A stretch of DNA of 64,000 nucleotides from Synechococcus sp. PROS-U-1 (GCF_014279755.1 NZ_CP047951.1:868001-932000); one strand, 5' to 3'. Numbered from the stretch's first letter, positions 44,395 to 52,542 are shown. Numbers and translations: made by a program. The notes: a model not told the origin generated them from the sequence alone.

Positions 44395-44984
44395 CGGCAA
44401 CAAGAACACAGCGCCAGTGGAGGGACCACTCCTCTGGCCTCTTGCTGCGCTCTGAGAGCACCAAGCCAACCAGCACCCGCAAGAGCACTGACACCAGCAC
44501 CGCCACTCGCGGTCTTGAGGTATCAGACCTTGTCCACCGAGTTCAGCATCCCCGCGGCGATGGGATTCCACATCCCTCAGATGATTGGTTTTTGCTGGCT
44601 ACCCACTCCCTCGCATGAGTGAAGCGGATATCGCCTTATGCGGATGTCGCATATCACTCGCCGATGTTCTCTAAAAAAGCCGCTTGGAAATCATTATTTG
44701 ATGGTCAGGAGCACGTTGGTCCTGAAAGCCGGGTAGAGCGAGGCCCGACGAGAGGGGTGAACCGCCCAATCCCCCCGTGTGGATTGGGCGGCCTCTTCTT
44801 TGCGTACCGCCTTTCGCTGGCATCTCCGTGCCGCTCGAGTTAAGCCTTTTCGTGCTCTGTCCCGTTATTCAACGAACCAAAGTGCCGAGTCCCGATTTGT
44901 TGCTTTTGGCGCCTTATTAGCGGTGTAAACCGGACTGCTTGGTTTGGCTGAACTTGGGTGCACGGGGGACCACAGAACAGCCGC
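44395..44984. other. 590-bp gap after era; no protein gene seen
   Basis: No frame here has convincing protein character. There is a direct repeat of GCGGATRTCGC (44624-44634 and 44640-44650) inside a 19-codon frame starting at 44615. A segment from about 44705 to 44800 is GC-rich and ends in a strong hairpin (separate entry), which makes an RNA gene plausible. The last 180 bases before gltS show nothing I recognise. Confidence 0.5.
44762..44791 (+). terminator. Strong hairpin, possible end of an unannotated small RNA
   Basis: A perfect 11-base stem (CCGCCCAATCC, 44762-44772, with GGATTGGGCGG, 44781-44791) has an eight-base loop and is followed by CCTCTTCTTTG. The pyrimidine tract is interrupted, so it is a weaker terminator than canonical ones. 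It is 370 bases past the era stop. The 60 bases before it (44700-44760) can form further GC pairs, e.g. CGGG with CCCG around 44730-44741. It could equally be a processed element of the era 3' region. Confidence 0.45.
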
Positions 44985-46214
44985 CTAGAGCTGGCCGATG
45001 AATCCGGGGATCAGGAATGCATTGACCAGATCCAGGAAAAAGGCAGACACCAGGGGAACGATCAGAAAGGCCCGCGTCGAGGCTCCGTATTGCTGCGTCA
45101 CCGCCGTCATGTTGGCCATCGCGGTTGGTGTGGACCCCAGGGCGATGCCGCCGAAGCCCGCGCAGATCACAGCTGCGTCATAGGTCCGTCCCATGAGCCG
45201 GAACACCAGCAGCAGGTTCACGGCCAGAGCGACGATGAACTGGGTCAGGAGGATCACCAATAGAGGCAGGGCAAGGCCGACCAAGCTCCAAAGCTGCAGG
45301 CTCATCAGGGACATGGCCAGGAAGATGCCCAAGGACAATTCTCCGATCAGATCGAGCGACGGCGATTGAAGGGGCCAGTGGAAAACAGCCCGTTCAGATC
45401 GTTCTGACGGCAGCAGATTTGAATACAGGATGCCCACCAGTAGGCAGGGCACAAACAGCGGCAGCTTCAGGCCGAGGGCAGCAATGCCACCGTTCAGCAC
45501 CGTGCCGGAGATGATGCAGATGTTGATGGCCAACAGGGCTGCCAGGAAGGAGGTCATGTTGATCTGCCTTCGTCCAGGCAACTGATCTCTCTCGCTGTTG
45601 GCTGGGTCACTTTGGTGCTGATCTGCAGCCGTTGAGGTCGGACAGGGAATCTGGAAACGATGGATCAGGAATTGGGCGATGGGTCCGCCGCTGGCACTGG
45701 CCAGCACCAGCCCAAAGGTGGCCGCCGCAATGCCGATTTCCATGGCACTTTCAATCTGGAATGTGTCCACAAAGCTGGGAGCCCAGGCAATCGTTGTGCC
45801 GTGTCCACCAATCAGTGACACCGTTCCCACGAGCAGTCCCGTGGCGGGATGCAGCCCCAGCAAACCCGCCATCGTGACTCCGATGACGTTCTGCAGCGTC
45901 ATGTAGCCAATGGTTAGGCCCAGAAGAATGAACAGTGCCGGCCCGCCTCGGAGAAGGTCGCTGAAACGGGCGTTCATCCCCACCGTGGTGAAGAAATAGA
46001 CCAGAAGAAAGTCCCGCGAATCAAGGTTGAAACTGAGTTCAGGTCCTCCAATGACATGCAGCAGGGTCAGGAGGATGGCCACAAGAAGACCCCCCGACAC
46101 GGGCTCTGGAATCGAATAGGTCCGCAACGCCTGGAGTTCGCGGTTCAGGCGTTTCCCCACGAACAACACCAGAAAACCGGTGGTGGTTGAAACCAGCGGC
46201 GAGAGTTCAATCAC
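44985..46214 (-). CDS. gltS: Sodium/glutamate symporter GltS
   Basis: GltS imports glutamate with sodium. The 409-residue protein has ten or more helices in two inverted halves. Each half carries the family's glycine-rich re-entrant loop: TVSLIGGHGTTIAWAPSFV in the first and CAGFGGIALGSTPTAMANM in the second. The central hydrophilic loop (about residues 190-225, ASPT/DQHQSDPANSERDQLPGRRQ) separates the halves. It is divergent from the dioxygenase gene. The DUF1611/epimerase pair at 9-11 kb might use related substrates. Confidence 0.93.
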   Translation of the reverse strand: MIELSPLVSTTTGFLVLFVGKRLNRELQALRTYSIPEPVSGGLLVAILLTLLHVIGGPELSFNLDSRDFLLVYFFTTVGMNARFSDLLRGGPALFILLGLTIGYMTLQNVIGVTMAGLLGLHPATGLLVGTVSLIGGHGTTIAWAPSFVDTFQIESAMEIGIAAATFGLVLASASGGPIAQFLIHRFQIPCPTSTAADQHQSDPANSERDQLPGRRQINMTSFLAALLAINICIISGTVLNGGIAALGLKLPLFVPCLLVGILYSNLLPSERSERAVFHWPLQSPSLDLIGELSLGIFLAMSLMSLQLWSLVGLALPLLVILLTQFIVALAVNLLLVFRLMGRTYDAAVICAGFGGIALGSTPTAMANMTAVTQQYGASTRAFLIVPLVSAFFLDLVNAFLIPGFIGQL

Positions 46215-46218
46215 AGCA

Positions 46219-46259
46219 AAGGAATCGACCTTTCAACTTCAATGTATGGACGATTCCTT
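46219..46259. promoter_or_regulatory. Nine-base inverted repeat between gltS and the dioxygenase gene
   Basis: AAGGAATCG at 46219-46227 and CGATTCCTT at 46251-46259 are exact inverted copies separated by 23 bases, in the 65-base gap between two divergent genes. It could be a split operator bound by a dimer or two dimers controlling both genes. Confidence 0.4.
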
Positions 46260-46279
46260 GAGCGCGTAATGTCGCGCTC
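46260..46279 (+). promoter_or_regulatory. Hairpin abutting the dioxygenase start codon
   Basis: A perfect seven-base stem, GAGCGCG (46260-46266) with CGCGCTC (46273-46279), has a six-base loop and ends on the base before the ATG. In mRNA it would cover the ribosome-binding region; in DNA it could be an operator half. No Shine-Dalgarno sequence is available outside it. Confidence 0.5.
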
Positions 46280-47182
46280 ATGCTTTCGCTGTTAACCCGC
46301 ACCAAGACCTTTCGGGATCCATGGGTGGGTCACCCTGGCCTGAACCGGCGCTGGCAGCTGCATCGACACCGCGTCCAGCTGGCGGAGACGCTTTGCCTCT
46401 GGAGACGTCTGCTTCGGCCAGTTCAGCTGGCCAGCCTGGAGCGGGATGGCTTTGTGGTGCTCGAGAACTTTCTGCCGCAGCAGGACTTTGATGCCTTGCG
46501 TGACGAGGTGGAGGCTGTGGTTAGCTCCGCGTCACGCTCGCATCCGGCACCAGACAACAACCGGCCTGGCTTTCACCCGAAACAACCCTTCCCTGGAGGT
46601 TTTGACCGTTTTGATGGTGGAACCCTCAACCGTTTTTTTCACATCGACCCCGAGCAGATGCCTCGGGCTGCTGCCTTTTCCCGCGATCAGCGGCTCCATG
46701 AGGGATCGCGCCAGATCATTGGCCTGCCCATGAATCCCCGCAAGCTGGACATCTACCTGACGGTGCATGGCGAGGAGACCCGCACGCACGATTTGCAGAA
46801 GGATCTGCATCGCGACACGTTCTTTCGTGCTCTCAAGTTTTGGTTCTTTCTGCGGCCGGTTCAATGGCAGGACGGACCCTTTGAGTACGTGCCGGGCAGC
46901 CATCGCCTCGATGCGCCTCGACTGCGTTGGGAGCAGGCCACGGCCACCGCTGCCGCTGAACAACGGCGGCAGCCGGATGTCTCCGGATCGTTCCGCATTC
47001 GTGAAGAGTCCCTGGCAGAGCTGGGCCTGCCCAACCCCGTTGCCTTGACCTGCCCAGCGAACAGCCTGGTGCTTGCGGATGTCTTCGGCTTTCACCGTCG
47101 TGGTGCCGCCGCCCAGGGACAGCAGCGGCTTGCGCTCTATGGCTGGAACCGTCCTTACCCCTTTCTCCCCATCGGCTGGTGA
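46280..47182 (+). CDS. Phytanoyl-CoA dioxygenase (PhyH) family protein
   Basis: A 300-residue Fe(II)/2-oxoglutarate-dependent oxygenase. The N-terminal helix and strand LERDGFVVLENFLPQQDFDALRDEV are typical of the family. The iron ligands are in DLHRDTFF (H-x-D) and the distal His in GFHRRGAA, with an Arg shortly after (QQRLALYGWNR) that can bind the oxoglutarate carboxylate. GPFEYVPGSHRL between them is the usual PhyH core. The substrate is unknown; PhyH members hydroxylate lipids, halogenated compounds or natural products. A bilin-lyase-like gene follows 21 bases later and may share the transcript. Confidence 0.8.
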   Translation: MLSLLTRTKTFRDPWVGHPGLNRRWQLHRHRVQLAETLCLWRRLLRPVQLASLERDGFVVLENFLPQQDFDALRDEVEAVVSSASRSHPAPDNNRPGFHPKQPFPGGFDRFDGGTLNRFFHIDPEQMPRAAAFSRDQRLHEGSRQIIGLPMNPRKLDIYLTVHGEETRTHDLQKDLHRDTFFRALKFWFFLRPVQWQDGPFEYVPGSHRLDAPRLRWEQATATAAAEQRRQPDVSGSFRIREESLAELGLPNPVALTCPANSLVLADVFGFHRRGAAAQGQQRLALYGWNRPYPFLPIGW

Positions 47183-47203
47183 CCCGGCTGAGAGAATGCT
47201 CTG

Positions 47204-47665
47204 ATGAGCGAACAAGCCTTTCCTCCGGAAGATCCTGCCTCCTTTCTGAACCTCTGCGACGGGGAGTGGATGAGCCTTCGCAGCTGCTTTGAGCTGGCTG
47301 CCGGAGGTGATGACGACTGGCATAGCAGTGAACGGGGTGAACTCACCGTCCGCTGCGTGGCAGAGCAGGGTGCTCTTGGTCAACTGCAGGTTCAGGCTCC
47401 TGGCGGGACCAGCAGCACTCTCACCTTTGCCGCTGATGGACAACTGATTCTTGATGGTGATGCCCCTGGAAACTGGCGGTTCTGGCCCGACGGCAGCATG
47501 GAGTTGAACCTCAGCCGGCCCGACGGGGTGTCTGTTCAGGAGAGGATTTGGTTCACGCGGGTCAACCTGCGCCTGAGAAGCACCACAGCCGTTGATGCGC
47601 AGGGAACACCGGTTCAGGGCAGTTTCTGCACGGACATCCGAAGGGTGTCCAAACCCGCGGCCTGA
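47204..47665 (+). CDS. CpcS/CpeS-type phycobiliprotein lyase
   Basis: CpcS/CpeS lyases attach bilins to Cys-82 or Cys-84 of phycobiliproteins. The 153-residue protein has the family's opening (ASFLNLCDGEWMSLRSCFELA) and lipocalin-like beta-barrel pattern. The late signature is ERIWFTRVNLRLRSTTA, ending FCTDIRRVSK. The length and the R-I-W-F and L-R-L-R motifs fit the S-type clade. Which phycobiliprotein it serves (phycocyanin, allophycocyanin or phycoerythrin) cannot be told. It lies six bases before the trmD-ispF fusion. Confidence 0.82.
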   Translation: MSEQAFPPEDPASFLNLCDGEWMSLRSCFELAAGGDDDWHSSERGELTVRCVAEQGALGQLQVQAPGGTSSTLTFAADGQLILDGDAPGNWRFWPDGSMELNLSRPDGVSVQERIWFTRVNLRLRSTTAVDAQGTPVQGSFCTDIRRVSKPAA

Positions 47666-47671
47666 GGCGGC

Positions 47672-48886
47672 ATGGCGCCCTATCGCCTTGATGTGGTGAG
47701 TCTGGCGCCGCAGGCATTTGCCCCTCTGCTGGAGTTGGGGGTGATCGGGCGTGCCTTCAAGGCGGGACTTGCCGAGTTGCACCTGCACAATCCACGGGAC
47801 TTCGCCACGGATCGCCATCGGAAGGTGGATGACGAGCCCTACGGCGGCGGCGCCGGCATGGTGCTCAAGCCGGAACCGGTGTTCGCGGCGATGGAGGCCA
47901 TCCCCCGCACCTCCCGCAGCCGGGTGTTGTTGATGTCACCACAGGGGCGTCCCCTGCAGCAGCAGGATTTGCAGCGCTGGTCCACCGACCACGATCAACT
48001 GGTCTTCCTCTGCGGACACTACGAGGGGTTCGACGAGCGGATTCGCGGCCTGGCGGATGAGGAGGTGTCGATGGGTGACTTCGTCCTCACCGGCGGTGAG
48101 CTGCCGGCGATGACGGTGATCAACGGTGTTGTTCGTCTGCTTCCCGGCACGGTGGGAACGGCTGATTCGCTGGTGGAGGAAAGCCACAGTGCACTCCTCC
48201 TCGAACACCCGCACTACACACGCCCCGCTGACTTTCGCGGCATGACCGTCCCCGATGTGCTGCGCAGCGGCGACCACGGTGCCATCGCTCGGTGGCGTCA
48301 GGAGCAGCGGGAGCAGCGCACCCGCGAACGGCGGCCCGACCTGTTGGCACGCTGGCAGGCCGCAACAATGGATGTCCCTTTCGACCCCTTAGACCTCGGC
48401 ATGGAGCTGCGCATCGGCAACGGATACGACATCCATCGGCTGGTGCCCGGTCGGGCCCTAATCCTGGGGGGCGTGAGCCTGGAGCATCCCGATGGTCTTG
48501 GCCTGGACGGTCACAGTGATGCCGATGTGTTGGTGCATGCCGTGATGGATGCGTTGCTCGGGGCCCTCGCCCTTGGTGATATCGGCAAGTATTTCCCTCC
48601 CACGGATCCCCAATGGAAAGGGGCCGACAGCTTGAAGCTCCTGGATCAAGTGGTGAAGCTGGTGAAGGAGCGCGGCTGGTCGGTGGTGAACATCGATGCG
48701 GTGGTGATTGCCGAGCGTCCCAAGCTCAAGCCGCATATTGCGGAGATGTGCAGCACGATGGCGGCAACCATTGGAATTGCCGCAGACGCGGTGGGTGTGA
48801 AGGCCACCACCAACGAAGGCTTGGGGCCTGAGGGACGGGAAGAGGGCATCAGTTGCCAGGCTGTCGCCCTTCTGCAGCGGAGCTGA
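47672..48886 (+). CDS. trmD-ispF: Fusion of tRNA (guanine37-N1)-methyltransferase and IspF
   Basis: One 404-residue frame contains two complete enzymes. Residues 1-~235 are TrmD, which makes m1G37 in tRNA: SPOUT knot motifs [15 protein letters not shown] and [26 protein letters not shown]. Residues 244-404 are IspF, which cyclises CDP-methylerythritol phosphate in isoprenoid synthesis: zinc ligands in [28 protein letters not shown] and [15 protein letters not shown]. Both parts have normal length, and the joint ([10 protein letters not shown]) has no stop in frame. ATGs at 48368 and 48401 could start a separate IspF, but I see no good ribosome site there. It overlaps nothing and has close neighbours on both sides. 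Confidence 0.93.
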   Translation: MAPYRLDVVSLAPQAFAPLLELGVIGRAFKAGLAELHLHNPRDFATDRHRKVDDEPYGGGAGMVLKPEPVFAAMEAIPRTSRSRVLLMSPQGRPLQQQDLQRWSTDHDQLVFLCGHYEGFDERIRGLADEEVSMGDFVLTGGELPAMTVINGVVRLLPGTVGTADSLVEESHSALLLEHPHYTRPADFRGMTVPDVLRSGDHGAIARWRQEQREQRTRERRPDLLARWQAATMDVPFDPLDLGMELRIGNGYDIHRLVPGRALILGGVSLEHPDGLGLDGHSDADVLVHAVMDALLGALALGDIGKYFPPTDPQWKGADSLKLLDQVVKLVKERGWSVVNIDAVVIAERPKLKPHIAEMCSTMAATIGIAADAVGVKATTNEGLGPEGREEGISCQAVALLQRS

Positions 48887-48889
48887 ACC

Positions 48890-49330
48890 GTGCATCGACT
48901 CAGGCTTGTTTTGCTTAGGGTCATCGGACCTTGTTTGGCGCTGGTTCTGTTGTTGGGAGGGCTTTCGGAGGCACGTGATCAGGCATGGGCAGACCCTCAG
49001 GGGGATGGCGAGGTTGCTGTGATTGAGCACTTGCGGCTCCAGGTGCCCCAGAAGAGTCGTGAGGATTGGATGGTTGCGGAACGCGGCAGCTGGGAGCCTT
49101 GGCTGAATCAGCAGCCTGGATTTTTGGGTCGTGATCTGTTCTGGGATCCGGCAACAGAGGAGGGGACGCTGCTGATTCGTTGGAGCAGTCGTGAAGCTTG
49201 GAAATCCATTTCTCCTGCCGAGGTGGAGCGGGTTCAGGAGCGCTTCGAGACATTGGCCCGTGAGCAAACGGGAGACAACCAGGGCAATCCCTTCCCTCTG
49301 GTGTTTGAGGGGGAACTGTTGCCGCAGTGA
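48890..49330 (+). CDS. TIGR03792-family protein with signal peptide
   Basis: A 146-residue protein. The N-terminal signal or anchor (VIGPCLALVLLLGGLSEA) is followed by a small ferredoxin-like alpha/beta domain. That domain has EHLRLQVPQKSREDWMVAERGSWEPWLNQQPGFLGRDLFWDP and LLIRWSSREAWKSI, the pattern of a cyanobacterial family I know as TIGR03792, distantly like antibiotic-biosynthesis monooxygenases. No activity is known. The GTG start is three bases after the trmD-ispF stop, and the stop overlaps the larB start by four bases. Confidence 0.75.
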   Translation: MHRLRLVLLRVIGPCLALVLLLGGLSEARDQAWADPQGDGEVAVIEHLRLQVPQKSREDWMVAERGSWEPWLNQQPGFLGRDLFWDPATEEGTLLIRWSSREAWKSISPAEVERVQERFETLAREQTGDNQGNPFPLVFEGELLPQ

Positions 49331-50001
49331 ACACTCCTGATGCTCGCCTCGATCTGCGGCGCCGCCAGCGGTTGGGCATGGTCGAGGCCGTGTGGGGGGA
49401 ACACAAATCGGCAGATCAGATCATCGCCATCCTCGAGACCTTCGCCGCAGCAGGGGAATTGGGGTTTGTGACCCGGGTTGATCCCCCCAAAGCGGCACGG
49501 GTGTGCGAGGCATTGCCGGAGGTTGAGCTGCACCCTGATGCCCGCTGCCTGACGTTGGGCTCTCTGCCTTCTGTGCCACCGCCTCCCGCTGAGGTGGTGG
49601 TGCTGAGTGGAGGCAGCAGTGATCGCACTGTGGTGGCTGAAGCCGCTCTCGCCCTGCGTTGCCATGGCATCGGTGTGGATCCTGTGATGGACGTGGGCGT
49701 GGCGGGATTGCATCGGCTTCTCGATCAACTTCCCCGTCTTGAGACGGCGCGGATCCTGATCGCCTGTGCGGGGATGGAGGGTGCACTTCCGACGGTGCTG
49801 GCTGGTCTGGTCTCTCAGCCGGTGATTGGCGTCCCGGTCTCCGTCGGTTATGGGATCAGCGCAGGGGGGCGGACCGCTTTGGAAGGGATGCTCGCCAGCT
49901 GTGCCCCGGGTTTGACGGTGGTGAATATCGACAACGGCTATGGCGCCGCAATGGCTGCCTTGCGGATCCTGAAAGGATTCGATTCCGCCGAATCGCTTTG
50001 A
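49327..50001 (+). CDS. larB: LarB, nickel-pincer cofactor biosynthesis (P2CMN synthase)
   Basis: LarB carboxylates and hydrolyses nicotinic acid adenine dinucleotide to pyridinium-3,5-biscarboxylic acid mononucleotide, the precursor of the nickel-pincer cofactor. The 224-residue protein has an N-terminal region with RRQRLGMVEAVWGEHKS and a C-terminal PurE-like domain: VVLSGGSSDRTVVAEAALALRCHGI, ACAGMEGALPTVLAGL and PVIGVPVSVGYGISAGGRTALEGML. Length is slightly under the usual ~245. larC and larE are not next to it or elsewhere in the window. The GTG start overlaps the upstream stop. Confidence 0.9.
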   Translation: MNTPDARLDLRRRQRLGMVEAVWGEHKSADQIIAILETFAAAGELGFVTRVDPPKAARVCEALPEVELHPDARCLTLGSLPSVPPPPAEVVVLSGGSSDRTVVAEAALALRCHGIGVDPVMDVGVAGLHRLLDQLPRLETARILIACAGMEGALPTVLAGLVSQPVIGVPVSVGYGISAGGRTALEGMLASCAPGLTVVNIDNGYGAAMAALRILKGFDSAESL

Positions 50002-50005
50002 TTGC

Positions 50006-50143
50006 TCAGGCAGCAGCAGTTGGATCAATCTGGCCCAGTCGCTGCAGCTCGGCAGAGTTGTGGTCGCACTCCACGCGCTGCAGTGCATTCACAAGGGCAT
50101 CGAGATCAGCCCGAGCCAGCTCACCATCCTGTTGCCATTCCAT
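50006..50143 (-). CDS. Small acidic hypothetical protein, 45 residues
   Basis: A short minus-strand frame from ATG 50143 (MEWQQDGELARADLDALVNAL...) to a stop four bases from the larB stop. The product is helical and acidic, with one Cys, and has good protein-like composition. A TTG at 50194 would extend it by 17 residues. No larger gene overlaps it. It resembles short conserved helical proteins of cyanobacteria, but I cannot assign a family. Confidence 0.42.
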   Translation of the reverse strand: MEWQQDGELARADLDALVNALQRVECDHNSAELQRLGQIDPTAAA

Positions 50144-50262
50144 GGAGCGGGGGTCGGGAGCCAACGCCGGAAGTCCAAATTTGGTTATCAGCAAATTAAG
50201 ACTGATTCCTGAGAAGGAATACCCAGAAAACCTGGAAATCGGCGAAGAAAATCTTTAGTTCT

Positions 50263-51210
50263 TCAGAGGTGCTGCAGGTTGGGATATGCGGTGACGAGGT
50301 CATTGGCGCTGAGCACATCACCTCGGCCCTCCGGTTGCCAGATCACTTCAAGGGCCATGAGTTCAGTAGAAGCCGTGGAACCGAGAATGCGCAGGGTCTG
50401 GCGCAGATCTTCCCCGGTGTCGGCTCCACCGAGCTTTGCCGTTGCCGTTGACGCGACGAGAAGCGTCACGACGATGAATTCGTTGGTGGCATCTGCCTCG
50501 CCAGCGCTGCTGCTGGTGTCGCTCATTCGCTGACCACCGACATTGCTGGTGAGCTCAGCGTCCAGCTTGCTGCGCTCGTTCATGGAGAGGCGATTGAAGG
50601 TCGATTCAGCGGAACTGAAGGGAACGCTTCCACTCTCGGCATTGGCGTAGACCCAGAGGTCCGGTTGGCGCAGCAGAGCCAGGGTTGTTTCCTGAAGCAA
50701 CCTTTGGAGTCCGGCTGAACTGCTGGTGTCGGAGGAGGCAGCCAAAGAGCGCAGATCATCCTGCAGGGATTTGGCACTGGCCAGCAGCCCCACCTGCACC
50801 TGAATCATGTTCACGTTGCGCGGAATGGCTGGAGCTGCTGCAGCACCACCGATGGCTGGGGCACCGCCGCCGCCACGGACGGCGTTGACCAGCACACCCG
50901 CGATGGCCATCAGGATCAGCAGCCCGAACAGACCACCGCCACCGAAGCCGAAGATCGGAATGATGAAGGGGAAGCCCATTCCCCCGCCGCGGTAACCACC
51001 ACCGCGATACCCACCGCCGTAGCTACCGCCGCTGGATCGGGGCATCGAGGGAGCTCGGAAACTACCCCCTCCCATGCGTCCACCGCGGGCAGCATCGGCT
51101 GGTTGTGCCTGGAACAGGCAGAGCCCCACAAGCACAACAGGCAGCAGCAGTGATGCGAGCAGTCGTCGGGGTCGTGTCAACAGTCGGGGGGTGGCCACAG
51201 CAGCGCCCAC
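50263..51210 (-). CDS. DUF1517 family membrane protein (FLAP1-like)
   Basis: A 315-residue protein with a signal peptide (LLASLLLPVVLVGLCLFQAQPADA). A Gly/Arg/Ser/Tyr-rich stretch follows (GGRMGGGSFRAPSMPRSSGGSYGGG...), then a helix with IIPIFGFGGGGLFGLLILMAIAGVLV. The C-terminal ~190-residue DUF1517 domain has VQVGLLASAKSLQDDLRSLA, TLALLRQPDLWVYA and NEFIVVTLLVASTA. Plant homologues (FLAP1) affect photosynthesis under fluctuating light at the chloroplast envelope and thylakoid. The bacterial role is unknown. Confidence 0.85.
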   Translation of the reverse strand: MGAAVATPRLLTRPRRLLASLLLPVVLVGLCLFQAQPADAARGGRMGGGSFRAPSMPRSSGGSYGGGYRGGGYRGGGMGFPFIIPIFGFGGGGLFGLLILMAIAGVLVNAVRGGGGAPAIGGAAAAPAIPRNVNMIQVQVGLLASAKSLQDDLRSLAASSDTSSSAGLQRLLQETTLALLRQPDLWVYANAESGSVPFSSAESTFNRLSMNERSKLDAELTSNVGGQRMSDTSSSAGEADATNEFIVVTLLVASTATAKLGGADTGEDLRQTLRILGSTASTELMALEVIWQPEGRGDVLSANDLVTAYPNLQHL

Positions 51211-51228
51211 AGCATCGGTCTGGAGACT

Positions 51229-51447
51229 CTAGGAACCACCACCCACGATGGTGACGATCTCAAGGGTGTCGTCATCCTTCACCAGGATGCTGTCCCAACG
51301 GCTGCGGGGGGCGATGACCCCGTTGTGCTCGGCGACCACCAACTGGGGGTTGTTGGCCAGCTGGGCAACAACGGCCGCCAGGCTGGCGGGTTCCGGCGCT
51401 GGATCCAGTTCGCGGGTTTCACCGTTGACCATCAGGGTGAGAGGCAT
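51229..51447 (-). CDS. thiS: Sulfur carrier protein ThiS
   Basis: ThiS carries sulfur as a C-terminal thiocarboxylate for thiazole synthesis. The 72-residue ubiquitin-like protein has LMVNGETREL, NPQLVVAEHNGVIAPRSRWDSILVKDDDTLEIVTIVGGG. Unusually, a Ser follows the last Gly, so the C-terminus is not the free Gly-Gly(-Gly) that the chemistry needs. It is three bases after thiE on the same strand. Confidence 0.9.
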   Translation of the reverse strand: MPLTLMVNGETRELDPAPEPASLAAVVAQLANNPQLVVAEHNGVIAPRSRWDSILVKDDDTLEIVTIVGGGS

Positions 51448-51450
51448 GGT

Positions 51451-52509
51451 TCAGAACGTGGCGTGGTCCAGGTGCTGGAGCAGTTGCCGAGAGGCCTGCC
51501 CGACGTCATCTGCATGCATGATTGCGCCGATCACCGCCACGCGCTGGCCACCAGCTGCAATCAAAGCCGGGAGGTTGGTAGAGGTGATCCCACCAATGGC
51601 GAAGACGGGGCGTTGGCTGGTCGCCGTGGCATCACGCACCGACTCCAGGCCAACAGCGGATCGCTCGGGTTTGACTGCCGTGGAGTGGATGGGGCCGAAG
51701 CCGAGGTAGTCGATCGGCTCCTGCTGAGCTTGATGAACCTGATCGATGCTGTGGGTGCTGCGGCCCAGCAGACGCGCGGAACCCAGCAGAGCGCGTGCCA
51801 CCTCGCTGGGCATGTCCTCCTGGCCCAGGTGCACCCCATCTGCATCGACCGCCAGGGCCAGATCAACACGGTCGTTGATGATCAGCAGCGCCCCGAAGCG
51901 GGTGCAGAGCTGCCGGAGCTGCTGGGCCTCTTGCAGGCGTTCGCGATCGTTCCCCGCTTTGCAGCGGTACTGCACCATGCTCACCCCGTTCTGCAGGGCG
52001 GCCTGCACCCGATCGCTCAGGTCATCGCAGGGGGTTGTGATCAGGCAGAGGCGACAGTCCTGAAGCTTGGTGCGTCGCCTGGCCCGCAGGGTGGCGTTGA
52101 GGCAGGCCACCTCCAGGTCGTAGAGGCCGTAGCGGATCACAGCGGCTTCAGCGGCCAGGGCAGGGTCGATGTTGCGTCCGTACTCCTCCAGCACCCTCAG
52201 CGCTTCCTGCACCCGGGCGCAGTTGGCCGCCACCACGTGATCTGGGCTGTGGCGCTCGAGTTGGGCTGGATGCTCCAGTCCGGCGCCGGTGTCGGTGCTG
52301 GTGGAGCGGGCTTGCTTGTAGCTGTCGTGATGGAGCCGTCCCAGCCGTTGTCGCCAGTCCTTGAGGCGCACCACCAGGTCCTGCTGCTCCAGGCCGAAGC
52401 GGCACCAGTCCTCGACAACCCTCAGGCCTTCCCGAGCACGGTCGAGGTTGGCATCGATCAGGCGTGCCACTCGTGTATCCAGGGAGGTCTCGCTTGGGGT
52501 CGGATTCAT
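51451..52509 (-). CDS. thiE: Thiamine-phosphate synthase with N-terminal extension
   Basis: ThiE couples the pyrimidine and thiazole halves of thiamine. Residues ~150-352 are the TIM-barrel synthase: LCLITTPCDDLSD, VSMVQYRCKAGNDRERL, LLIINDRVDLALAVDADGVHLGQEDM, YLGFGPIHSTAVKP and VFAIGGITSTN. Residues 1-~140 form a helical domain (ARLIDANLDRAREGLRVVEDWCRFGL..., EALRVLEEYGRNID) found fused to ThiE in cyanobacteria, of unknown role. ATG 52509 is chosen over an upstream frame that overlaps the small membrane protein. thiS follows. No thiamine riboswitch is evident in the short leader. Confidence 0.92.
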   Translation of the reverse strand: MNPTPSETSLDTRVARLIDANLDRAREGLRVVEDWCRFGLEQQDLVVRLKDWRQRLGRLHHDSYKQARSTSTDTGAGLEHPAQLERHSPDHVVAANCARVQEALRVLEEYGRNIDPALAAEAAVIRYGLYDLEVACLNATLRARRRTKLQDCRLCLITTPCDDLSDRVQAALQNGVSMVQYRCKAGNDRERLQEAQQLRQLCTRFGALLIINDRVDLALAVDADGVHLGQEDMPSEVARALLGSARLLGRSTHSIDQVHQAQQEPIDYLGFGPIHSTAVKPERSAVGLESVRDATATSQRPVFAIGGITSTNLPALIAAGGQRVAVIGAIMHADDVGQASRQLLQHLDHATF

Positions 52510-52542
52510 GGCACCCTGTGGGCAACGGTTTCTGCGTCGGTC

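Noticed and set aside
44615-44800. Glutamine riboswitch or downstream-peptide RNA after era
   Set aside because: The conserved joining sequences of that motif are not found; only a hairpin and a short frame are present.
52510-52542. Thiamine pyrophosphate riboswitch before thiE
   Set aside because: The leader is only 33 bases to the divergent small gene, and the CUGAGA and ACCUGAU-type motifs are absent.
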